Positions 1 to 7,717 of a stretch of 64,000 nucleotides of DNA are shown here, piece after piece (the first letter of the stretch is position 1; each line of letters opens with the position of its first letter). The position numbers and the translations under genes were made by a program. Source of the DNA: Xanthomonas hydrangeae (GTDB lineage: Bacteria > Pseudomonadota > Gammaproteobacteria > Xanthomonadales > Xanthomonadaceae). Below the pieces are notes generated by a model, which ran no database searches, had not been told where the DNA came from, and saw only the letters and a list, made by a program, of their open reading frames with translations. The stretch spans positions 4,588,001 through 4,652,000 of the forward strand of contig LR990730.1 of the NCBI GenBank assembly GCA_905142475.1, in the 5' to 3' direction.

Positions 1-396
1 GGACCTTACGCGGCATGGATGCCGCGTAAGAGCCTACATGGACGTACTTGCGGCGTGTCCCGCGCCGGTGCGCGTGCAAGCGCCCGCAGCAGACCGAAGC
101 CTTCGCGCAGAACCGGCAGGCGTCGTGCGCGGCGATAGTCAATTCGCGAGGTTGCATCCACCCTTTACGGCTGCTGATAGGCAAGCAACACCTTCGCTTT
201 ATTCTGCAGCCACCGACAAAACCTGAAAGGTGCTTGCACGCGTGCCGGCGTGGGATCTTACGCGGCATGGATGCCGCGTAAGAGCCTACACGGACGTGCT
301 TGCGGCGTGTCCCACGCCGGTACGCGTGCAAGCGCCTGCAGCAGACCGAAGCCTTCGCACAAAACCGGCAGGCATCGTGCAATCCGATAGTCGATG
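1..396. repeat. Tandem direct repeat, 252-bp period, each copy opening with a perfect palindrome
   Basis: Bases 1-145 recur at 253-396 without gaps and with scattered substitutions. Each copy opens with a 26-base perfect inverted repeat (12-bp arms, 2-nt centre) at 5-30 and 257-282, with CTTACGCGGCAT as the left arm. After the palindrome both copies share CGGCGTGTCCC and GCAGACCGAAGCCTTCGC. Short reading frames run through both copies, but none has protein-like conservation. This looks like a REP/BIME-type intergenic element of the kind scattered through Xanthomonas genomes; that family assignment is inference. Confidence 0.75.
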
Positions 397-529
397 CGTA
401 GTGCCACATCCAGTGTCGGAACACGCCATGCATCCACCCAAGACTGCTACGTACCGGCATCCATGACACCGCAGAGCCAATCAAGCGATGATGACATCGC
501 ACTTTCCAAGCTGCTCATCTTCGAACGGG

Positions 530-608
530 TACCAAAAAAACAACTGCGCCCATTTGACGATGAGCGCAGTCGTTTTGTTGGCCGCTAGCATTCATTTTGT
601 TGGCCGCT
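530..608 (-). terminator. Terminator hairpin and short repeats after the DUF4142 gene
   Basis: Arms ACTGCGC (543-549) and GCGCAGT (564-570) form a hairpin. Read on the minus strand it is followed by a run of seven T (complement of 534-540), which fits an intrinsic terminator for the minus-strand gene that ends at 630. Between hairpin and gene a 14-bp direct repeat, TTTTGTTGGCCGCT, occurs at 573-586 and 595-608; a close relative lies in the hairpin after the DUF2894 gene near 11760. Confidence 0.6.
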
Positions 609-629
609 ACAAGAGCGACCAGCAATCGA

Positions 630-1280
630 TCAATGCGCTTGGGTCGACTTGGTGCGCAGCGCCTTGGCATGCTCGAGATGCTGGGCAATGGTTTCGCGGG
701 CACGCTGCAGTTCCTTGCCCAGATCGCTCGACCCCGGCTCGCTGCTCAATTGCGTATCCAGCAGTGCCAGCGCCTGCTCGTGGCTGGTCACGCTGGCCTG
801 CAGGTACTGCGTTTCGAATTCCTTGCCGTTCAACCCGTCCAGGCGCTTGCGGGTACCGTCCGCGCGTGCGGACGCGGCCTGCGCCAGGGTGCCATTGCGG
901 TCCGGCGCAAAACGGCTGAGGTCGGTCAACGCGGCGCTGTGGGCTTCATCCATCTTGCGCGCGAACTGCAGCGATTCGCCGCCGATGCCCTTCACCACAG
1001 CCAGTTGCGCCAGCGTGCGCTCCTGCTCGTTGAAGAAGACCAGTGCACCCAATGCCTGCTTGCGGTCGGTGGAAATGTTGGCATCGGTGCGTAGTGGGTC
1101 GCCATGCGGTGGCGTTGCACTCTTGGCGGCAGGTCCGGTCAACGTGGTCTGTTGAATGTCGCGGTCGCGGTCGCTGCCGGTGTCGCTGGTCGCATCGGTC
1201 GATTGGCCCTGACGACGCTGCCACGCCTTGTATGCCACATAGCCCACGGCACCGGCGGTTACCATCTTGAAAATTCCCAT
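630..1280 (-). CDS. DUF4142-type helical protein
   Basis: A 216-residue protein opens with a short hydrophobic stretch (GIFKMVTAGAVGYVAYKAW), then a polar linker rich in T, D and S, then a helical region (about 75-210) typical of DUF4142: repeated acidic/basic helices around FFNEQERTLAQLAVVKG and SHEQALALLDTQL. The start at 1280 has GGAGG a few bases upstream; the frame stays open to 1517 but that extension is not protein-like. The N-terminus suggests membrane anchoring, with the helical part outside the cytoplasm. DUF4142 proteins have no settled function; some are linked to envelope stress. It is monocistronic, followed by its own terminator. Confidence 0.75.
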   Translation of the reverse strand: MGIFKMVTAGAVGYVAYKAWQRRQGQSTDATSDTGSDRDRDIQQTTLTGPAAKSATPPHGDPLRTDANISTDRKQALGALVFFNEQERTLAQLAVVKGIGGESLQFARKMDEAHSAALTDLSRFAPDRNGTLAQAASARADGTRKRLDGLNGKEFETQYLQASVTSHEQALALLDTQLSSEPGSSDLGKELQRARETIAQHLEHAKALRTKSTQAH

Positions 1281-1541
1281 TACTGCCTCCTGAGTGATCG
1301 TTGCTTGGCGATCATTGATTGTCGGGTTCGCATCGCGATGTGTGGTAATGACTGCAAGCGATTTGACGAGTGATCCCAGGGTGCGAGTGCGAGGGTTATC
1401 CAGACGTGACTTGCGCATCAACGCGGCGTCGCCAATGGGACGCGTCCACACCATGCGCACGCTGCGTGCTGATGGGCTTAACGATGCTGCACGAACACTG
1501 CATGGGTTGCCGCGCATCGACGGCCTTTTCGGGAGATCTCA

Positions 1542-2705
1542 ATGCTTGCCCTCAACTATCACGGATCACGCGACGTACGGGTTGAAACCGTGCCGGATCC
1601 GGTTCTTGTAGAACGCGACGATCTGATCCTGCGCGTCACCGCAACGGCCATCTGCGGCTCGGACCTGCATCTGTATCGCGGCAAGATTCCCGATCTGCGC
1701 CATGGCGACATTCTCGGCCATGAATTCATGGGCATCGTCGAAGACGTTGGCCCCGATGTCACTGCAGTCAAACCCGGCGACCGCGTGGTGATTCCGTTCG
1801 TGGTCGCCTGCGGGCGCTGCTTCCATTGCGTGCTGCAGGAATTTTCCGCGTGCGAAACCACCAACACCGGCAAGGGCGCGGCATTGAATCACAAGGACAT
1901 GCGCCCACCGGCGGCCTTGTTCGGCTTCAGTCATCTCTACGGTGGTCTGTCGGGCGGGCAGGCCGAATACGTGCGCGTGCCCAAGGCCAATGTCGGACCG
2001 TTGGTGGTGCCCGATGTCCTGCATGACGAGCAGGTGTTGTTCCTGTCCGACATCTTGCCCACCGGTTATCAAGCCGTGGTCGACGCCGGCGTCAAACAAG
2101 GCTCCACCGTGGCCATCTTCGGCGCCGGCCCGGTCGGTCTGATGGCCGCAGCGTGCTGCCGCATGCTGGGCGCCGAACGTATCTTCATGGTCGACCGCCA
2201 CGCGTATCGGCTCGACTTCGCTTCCAAGGCGTATGGCGTCATCCCGATCAACTTCGACGAGATCGACGACCCGGCCGATGTGATCGTCTCGCAGACCGAT
2301 GGCCGCGGCGTGGATGCCAGCATCGAAGCGGTGGGCTTCGAGGCCGAAGGCAGCGCGGTGGAAACCGCACTGACCACCTTGAAACTGGAAGGCAGCAGCG
2401 GTGTGGCGATCCGTCAATGCATCGCGGCAACGCGTCGTTGCGGCGTGGTCAGCGTGCCGGGCGTGTATGCCGGCTTCATCCACGCTTTCCTGTTCGGCGA
2501 TGCCTTCGACAAGGGACTCACCTTCAAGATGGGCCAGACCCATGTGCAAAAACATATGCCGCAGTTGCTGGAACATATCGGCAACGGCGACCTCAAGCCG
2601 AGCGCGATCATTTCGCATCGCATGCCGTTGGCCGATGCAGCGCGCGGCTACGACTTGTTCGACAACAAGCAGGACGATTGCCGCAAGGTCGTGCTGACGC
2701 CGTAA
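1542..2705 (+). CDS. Zinc-dependent alcohol dehydrogenase (MDR family)
   Basis: The 387-residue protein has the layout of glutathione-independent formaldehyde dehydrogenase / threonine dehydrogenase-like MDR enzymes. It has a GroES-like N-terminal half with catalytic zinc ligands in CGSDLHLY and GHEFMG, a structural zinc region with CGRCFHC, and a Rossmann NAD(P) fold with [14 protein letters not shown]. It should oxidise an alcohol or aldehyde adduct using NAD(P)+ in the cytoplasm. The substrate cannot be read from the sequence. The start at 1542 is followed directly by the conserved first strand. The gene stands alone, with a terminator just downstream. Confidence 0.88.
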   Translation: MLALNYHGSRDVRVETVPDPVLVERDDLILRVTATAICGSDLHLYRGKIPDLRHGDILGHEFMGIVEDVGPDVTAVKPGDRVVIPFVVACGRCFHCVLQEFSACETTNTGKGAALNHKDMRPPAALFGFSHLYGGLSGGQAEYVRVPKANVGPLVVPDVLHDEQVLFLSDILPTGYQAVVDAGVKQGSTVAIFGAGPVGLMAAACCRMLGAERIFMVDRHAYRLDFASKAYGVIPINFDEIDDPADVIVSQTDGRGVDASIEAVGFEAEGSAVETALTTLKLEGSSGVAIRQCIAATRRCGVVSVPGVYAGFIHAFLFGDAFDKGLTFKMGQTHVQKHMPQLLEHIGNGDLKPSAIISHRMPLADAARGYDLFDNKQDDCRKVVLTP

Positions 2706-2727
2706 CCGCTGGCGAACAGGCAAACAC

Positions 2728-2760
2728 AAGCGGCGCAATCGATGAGTGCGCCGCTTTTCT
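2728..2760 (+). terminator. Rho-independent terminator after the alcohol dehydrogenase
   Basis: AAGCGGCGCA (2728-2737) pairs perfectly with TGCGCCGCTT (2747-2756) across a 9-nt loop, and a short T-rich tail follows. It lies 22 bases after the dehydrogenase stop and before the convergent small gene. Confidence 0.8.
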
Positions 2761-2783
2761 ATCGCACTCGTTTGGGATGCGGA

Positions 2784-2990
<207 letters not shown>

Positions 2991-3190
2991 CTACGGCGCC
3001 ACCTCGATGACACAGGTGAAAGCGGTCTTCGCATCGAGGCGACAAAGGCAACGCGTTACACAAGCCGGACGCGCGCGCCTTCATTCGCGTGCGCAGCGGC
3101 GTAACCGCCAAGCCATGCAAAGCCAATCCCGGGGTGCGGTTCACACCCCGGCACGCCCAGGGTGTATGGTGCAGAGGCGGCCGGAGTCCG

Positions 3191-3523
3191 GTGTCGCCTT
3201 CACTCTATCTGGCCTTCTCCATCAAGAATCTCTGCGAACGCTGCGACGCCGTCTGTTGCCGGCTCACTGTCATGGTCGACTCAACCGACCGCATTCCAAA
3301 CCATCTGACCACCGTGACGCCGCAAGGCTGGCACGTGATGGCGCGTGACGAGGAAGGCTGGTGCGTGGCCATCGATGCCGCGCGGATGTGTTGCTCGATC
3401 TACGACACACGGCCGGCTATCTGCCGCCGTTTCGTCATGTCCGGCCCGTATTGCCGCGACGTGCGTGCCACCTACGACGATCAGCGCCGCCGGGGCATTC
3501 CCTTGACGCTCTACAACGCATGA
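3191..3523 (+). CDS. YkgJ-family cysteine-cluster protein
   Basis: The frame carries a cysteine-rich pattern typical of YkgJ/UPF0153-type putative Fe-S or zinc cluster proteins: LCERCDAVCC, then WCVAI, MCCSIYDTRPAICRRF and YCRD. Nine or so cysteines in about 90 residues imply a metal cluster. The GTG at 3191, preceded by GGAG, gives 111 residues and is the best-placed start; the frame continues upstream to 3089 without conserved sequence. It is followed after nine bases by a small gene, so the two are probably cotranscribed. The function of the family is not established. Confidence 0.75.
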   Translation: MSPSLYLAFSIKNLCERCDAVCCRLTVMVDSTDRIPNHLTTVTPQGWHVMARDEEGWCVAIDAARMCCSIYDTRPAICRRFVMSGPYCRDVRATYDDQRRRGIPLTLYNA

Positions 3524-3532
3524 GGATTTGCG

Positions 3533-3802
3533 ATGAATAATTCCCGCCGCCAGTCGATGACCGTGAGCAATCAGCCAGGCAAGCCGCGCTTGTCCGAACA
3601 GCGCCTGGCTGCTGATCTGGAAGCGTTTCAGCAGTCCGGTGGCGCGATCGAGCGTCTGGGCGACACGCCGCTGCGTCGTGACAAGAAGCGCGGCGAGTCC
3701 GACGCTGCACCGGCTGCAGCCGTCGCCGCAAAGCCGGCCGTCAAGACAACCGCCAGGTCTGAAGAAGCGACAGAGACAACCGAAACCACCGACGCCGAAT
3801 AA
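3533..3802 (+). CDS. Hypothetical small protein, low-complexity C-terminus
   Basis: The 89-residue protein has a basic, Ser/Gln-rich N-terminus, a short helical segment around LSEQRLAADLEAFQQSGG, and a low-complexity Ala/Thr/Glu tail. The start at 3533 has GAGG eight bases upstream and lies ten bases after the YkgJ-like gene, so the pair looks like an operon. No family is recognised. Lack of hydrophobic segments suggests a soluble cytoplasmic protein. Confidence 0.65.
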   Translation: MNNSRRQSMTVSNQPGKPRLSEQRLAADLEAFQQSGGAIERLGDTPLRRDKKRGESDAAPAAAVAAKPAVKTTARSEEATETTETTDAE

Positions 3803-3977
3803 GCCACGCATCGCAGTGGCAGCGCACCCGCGCTGTGGCTTTCGCTGCTGGATGTTGACGATGGATGTTGATGCGCGCTGCAGCCGGCTAAGAGACAGCG
3901 CCAGCCATCGTCGGCTTCGACAAGGGCCTGCGCCTGGCAGGCAAACCGGCGTCGCCGGCAGGCGGCGCAATCGGCAG

Positions 3978-4199
3978 TTACAGCAACTGCGCGTGCTTGA
4001 TCACGCCGAGCCCCTGCGCCAGGGACGCCATTTCGTTGGCCAGCGCGATCACGTCGCCGCCGGCTTGCGCGGCACTGGTCATGATGCGTTGATACGCGTC
4101 CCAGAAGTCCGGTCCATTGCCATAGGCATCGTGGAACCCTTGCAACTCCAGGACCATGAGATCGGACACTTGCATGTCGGAGCGATCCATTGCGGTCAC
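3978..4199 (-). CDS. Hypothetical small protein (73 aa)
   Basis: A short, hydrophilic, probably helical protein with aromatic residues in HDAYGNGPDFWDAY. The start shown is GTG at 4199; an ATG three codons in (4190) is equally possible, with GAGGTG upstream of both. It stands between a plus-strand operon and a LysR gene on the same strand, with about 270 bases of sequence without a gene before the latter. No domain is recognised and no role can be assigned. Confidence 0.55.
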   Translation of the reverse strand: MTAMDRSDMQVSDLMVLELQGFHDAYGNGPDFWDAYQRIMTSAAQAGGDVIALANEMASLAQGLGVIKHAQLL

Positions 4200-4470
4200 C
4201 TCGTTGGGGAGTCGTCCCCGGCCCGCAGCCTACACGCGTTCACCTTACAAAACAGGGTCTAGCGTGCGTCAGCGTATTTGAAACTGAATTGGTTAGAGAG
4301 CACGCGCATACCGGCGTGAGTGGCTCGATCTGGCGTGCTGCAACGCGCTGCTGCGTGTAATGACGCGCTTACCAACGCGCACCTTGAATTGCGCTGCAAC
4401 CAACGCTAGTGGATGCATAGGGTGCACAACCCGATGCAGCGCACGCCTCAGGCTTCGCTATGCACGGCCA

Positions 4471-5382
4471 TCACGCTGCATCCTGCAAGCCCTGCTGCAG
4501 GCATTCCAGCAAGCGGCTCAGCTTGGGCAACAACTGGCGCGCGCGCATCCACACCAGATGCAGCGGCAGGCCTTCGGTATCGCACTGCGGCAGCACTGCG
4601 ACCAGGCTGCCGCGCTGCAGATGGTGATCGATCAACCAGGTCGGCAGTTGCGCGATGCCCAGCCCGGCCACCACCGCATCCACCTGCGCTTCTGCATTGC
4701 CGAACACCACCCGCGCGTCCATCACGCGTTGTTCCACCGGTCCTGCGCCATGCCGCAGCAACCACGGGCTACTGCTGCCATCGGCCTTGCCGTACAGCAC
4801 CGCGTCGTGTGCCAGCAATGCAGCGATGCTGTCGGGCGTGCCACGGTGCGCCAGATACTGCGGCGCGGCGCAGAACACGCGTTTTTCATGGCCCAGATAG
4901 CGGTGACCCAGACTGCTGGGCCACTGATCCGGCCCACCGATGCGCACTGCGATGTCGATGCCTTCTTCGGCCATGTCGACGAAGCGATCGGTGAACGAAA
5001 TGCTTGGCTGCAGGCCGGGATAGCGCTGGAAGAACGGCAGCAACACCGGCAGCACCTTGCGCCGGCCGAAGCTCACCGGCAGGTCCAGCCGCAGCCGGCC
5101 GGTAGGCGCCTGGCCTTCGGCGCGCAGTACGTGCTCGGCCTCTTCCAGCTCGTCGAGCACCTTGACGCAGACCCGGTAGAACGCCGCACCGGCATCGGTC
5201 AGCGCCAGCCGCCGGGTGGTGCGCGCGAACAGGCGCACGCCCAGGCGTGCTTCCAGGCGGGCGATGGCCTTGCCCACTGCCGAGCTGGTCAGACTGAGCC
5301 GCTCGGCGGCGGCGGTGAAGCTGCCGGCATCGGCGGCGCTGACGAAGATGTCGATGCCTTTGACGCGTTCGGAGGGATGCAT
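4471..5382 (-). CDS. LysR-family transcriptional regulator
   Basis: The 303-residue protein has the N-terminal winged helix-turn-helix of LysR regulators (GSFTAAAERLSLTSSAVGKAI, then LARTTRRLALTDAG-like text) and a C-terminal periplasmic-binding-like effector domain (GRLRLDLPVSFGR; DIAVRIG). The start at 5382 fits the usual few residues before the HTH. It is divergent from an MFS exporter that begins 104 bases away, the classic arrangement for a LysR regulator and its target. The open frame continues far upstream antisense to the exporter; that is a high-GC shadow. Confidence 0.9.
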   Translation of the reverse strand: MHPSERVKGIDIFVSAADAGSFTAAAERLSLTSSAVGKAIARLEARLGVRLFARTTRRLALTDAGAAFYRVCVKVLDELEEAEHVLRAEGQAPTGRLRLDLPVSFGRRKVLPVLLPFFQRYPGLQPSISFTDRFVDMAEEGIDIAVRIGGPDQWPSSLGHRYLGHEKRVFCAAPQYLAHRGTPDSIAALLAHDAVLYGKADGSSSPWLLRHGAGPVEQRVMDARVVFGNAEAQVDAVVAGLGIAQLPTWLIDHHLQRGSLVAVLPQCDTEGLPLHLVWMRARQLLPKLSRLLECLQQGLQDAA

Positions 5383-5485
5383 GACGGCACATTGCAGAAC
5401 TGAAGTCCGCAATGTACGGAAAATACTCCCGATATACGACTTGAATTCTTTCCTATCATGGCCAGCCCACACTGCGGCGCATGCC

Positions 5486-6685
5486 ATGTCTGCTGTCCGT
5501 TCCACCACGTCCATCGCGTCTGACACCACTGCGCCGGCCACCGCGCGCAGCGGGCTGGCGATCTTCATCCTGGCGTTTGCCGCGTTCGTGATCGTCACCA
5601 CCGAATACCTGATCGTCGGGCTGCTGCCCGGCCTTGCGCGCGATATGGAAATTTCCATTTCCGCCGCCGGCCAGCTGGTGACGCTGTTCGCCTTCACCGT
5701 GATGCTGTTCGGCCCGCCGCTGACCGCATGGCTGTCGCACGTGGATCGCAGGCGCCTGTTTATCGCGATCCTGCTGGTGTTTGCGGTCTCCAACGCGGTG
5801 GCCGCGCTGGCACCCAACATCTGGGTGCTGGCCTTGGCGCGCTTTATCCCGGCGCTGGCATTGCCGGTGTTCTGGGGCACCGCCAGCGAGACCGCCGGGC
5901 AACTGGCCGGGCCGCAGCACGCCGGGCGCGCGGTATCGCGGGTGTATCTGGGCATTTCGGCGGCGTTGTTGTTCGGCATTCCGCTGGGCACGGTGGCGGC
6001 CAACGGCATCGGCTGGCGCGGCGCGTTCTGGATTCTGGCCGCCTTGTCGCTGGCGATGGCCGCTGCGCTGGCGGTATGGATGCCGACGGTGGCCCGCAGC
6101 GCACGGGTGAATCTGCGCCAGCAGGCCGGCATCTTCACCGAGCGCTTTTTCCTGGCCAATGTGGCGCTGTCGGTTGTGGTGTTCACCGCCATGTTCACCG
6201 CCTACACCTATCTGGCCGACCTGCTGGAACGCAGCGTGGGCGTGCCGGCGGCGAACGTGGGCTGGTGGCTGATGGGCTTCGGCGCGATCGGTCTGATCGG
6301 CAATTGGCTCGGCGGCCGGGTGGTGGATCGCTCGCCGCTGCGTGCCACGGCGGTGTTCCTGCTGCTGCTCGCGCTGGGCATGGCGTTGTGCGTGCCGCTG
6401 GCCAAGACCGGGGTGCTGCTCCCTCTGACCCTGGCGGTCTGGGGCATTGCCTACACCGCGCTGTTTCCGATCAGCCAGGTGCGGGTGATGAATGCGGTGA
6501 CCCATTCGCAGGCGCTGGCCGGCACCACCAATGTGTCGGCGGCCAATGCAGGCATCGGCGTCGGCGCGATCATCGGCGGGCTGGTGATTCCGGCCTGGGG
6601 CCTGGGCAGCATCGGTTATGTGGCCGCTGCGGTGGCGCTGCTGGGCGTGGTGCTGATTCCGTTGGTGCATCGCGCCCGGCGTTGA
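5486..6685 (+). CDS. MFS transporter, DHA1-type exporter
   Basis: The 399-residue protein has about twelve hydrophobic segments and the hallmark of the YdhP/AraJ/SotB-like subgroup: EYLIVGLLPGLARDM in TM1 and a cytoplasmic HVDRRRLF loop between TM2 and TM3. It probably expels a small hydrophilic compound by proton antiport; the substrate is unknown. The start at 5486 places a short polar tail before TM1. The divergent LysR gene likely controls it. Confidence 0.88.
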   Translation: MSAVRSTTSIASDTTAPATARSGLAIFILAFAAFVIVTTEYLIVGLLPGLARDMEISISAAGQLVTLFAFTVMLFGPPLTAWLSHVDRRRLFIAILLVFAVSNAVAALAPNIWVLALARFIPALALPVFWGTASETAGQLAGPQHAGRAVSRVYLGISAALLFGIPLGTVAANGIGWRGAFWILAALSLAMAAALAVWMPTVARSARVNLRQQAGIFTERFFLANVALSVVVFTAMFTAYTYLADLLERSVGVPAANVGWWLMGFGAIGLIGNWLGGRVVDRSPLRATAVFLLLLALGMALCVPLAKTGVLLPLTLAVWGIAYTALFPISQVRVMNAVTHSQALAGTTNVSAANAGIGVGAIIGGLVIPAWGLGSIGYVAAAVALLGVVLIPLVHRARR

Positions 6686-6969
6686 GAGAGGGTGCTGCGG
6701 GCCGGGCGCATCCGGTCCGCAGCTGTGGTTTCGCTCGATGCGCATGGCCACGAAAGCGTGCCGAGCCGAATACCGCCGCAGACGGCCCTGTCGTTGGGCG
6801 CTGCGCGCCCGGTTTGACGCAACACTGCGCGGCGAAGTCCCTCGCGCTCCCTCACACCAGGCCGGCTGAATGCCGCCAGCTGCGTGCCTTCCGGCAGGCA
6901 CGCAACTGCTGCGCAAAGCGCCGAATGGCGCACATTCCCGTGTAAAATGTGCGGTCTTTGACCGGAAGA

Positions 6970-7707
6970 ATGGCGAAAGTTTCTCCACGGGCGCCCCTCT
7001 CGGGCCCGGCGTTCATTCGCCTGCTCGCGCGCCTCAGCGACGTCCACGTTGCCCAGTCCAACCACGCCCTCGCCGACCGGCTGAGCCAGTGGATCGACTG
7101 GACGCGCGCGGTGGCGGTGTCCAAGGCGCTGGATGGCAAGCTGCCCGAGACCGGCGATCTCCCCGAGCCGCGTCCTGCCGATGCCCAGGCCTGCGCACGC
7201 GTGCGTGCCGGGTTGGCGACCAGCAGCGTGGCCGATCTGGATGCGCTGATCGTGCGTTTGCGTAGCGATGCGCGCACCGCCGCCGATCTCGATGCCCCTG
7301 CCCCAGTGCCCGACTACGCACCCTTCCGGCAGCATTACCTCGCCATGCAACGCACGATGCGCACCGCCACCGGCGATCTGCGTGGCCGTCTGCGCGACCT
7401 GCTGGCGCTGACGTCCGGCGAAATGGCGCGGCTGGCCGAAGTGGATGCGGCAATGGAACTCACCCTGAGCCCGCGCGAGCAGAGCTTGTTGAACACCGTG
7501 CCGAGCCTGCTCGGTGCGCACTTCGAGCGTCTGCGCGATGCGGCGCAAACACCGCATTCGTCAAGCGATAGCGATACCACGCCACGCGCGGTCTCCGATG
7601 GCTGGCTGGATGTATTTCGCAAAGACATGCAGAGCGTGTTGCTCGCCGAACTGGATGTTCGTTTTCACCCGATCGAAGGCCTGCTTGCAGCGCTTCGTAC
7701 CCGCTAA
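6970..7707 (+). CDS. DUF3348-family protein, first gene of a motor-like operon
   Basis: A 245-residue soluble, helix-rich protein whose start (SPRAPLSGPAFIRLLARLSD) matches the beginning of DUF3348 proteins. GTG at 6949 would add seven residues; I prefer ATG at 6970 because it sits just before the conserved text. No catalytic motif is seen. It opens a four-gene set (DUF3348, DUF802 MotA-like, MotB/OmpA-like, DUF2894) with gaps of 10 bases and then 4-base overlaps, implying one assembly. A cytoplasmic accessory role to the membrane motor is inference. Confidence 0.82.
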   Translation: MAKVSPRAPLSGPAFIRLLARLSDVHVAQSNHALADRLSQWIDWTRAVAVSKALDGKLPETGDLPEPRPADAQACARVRAGLATSSVADLDALIVRLRSDARTAADLDAPAPVPDYAPFRQHYLAMQRTMRTATGDLRGRLRDLLALTSGEMARLAEVDAAMELTLSPREQSLLNTVPSLLGAHFERLRDAAQTPHSSSDSDTTPRAVSDGWLDVFRKDMQSVLLAELDVRFHPIEGLLAALRTR

Positions 7708-7717
7708 CTGGGACCTC

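Noticed and set aside
4471..6198. A 575-codon minus-strand frame that would extend the LysR gene over the MFS exporter
   Set aside because: The LysR homology begins at 5382, and the extension is antisense to a clear twelve-helix transporter; high GC keeps frames open.
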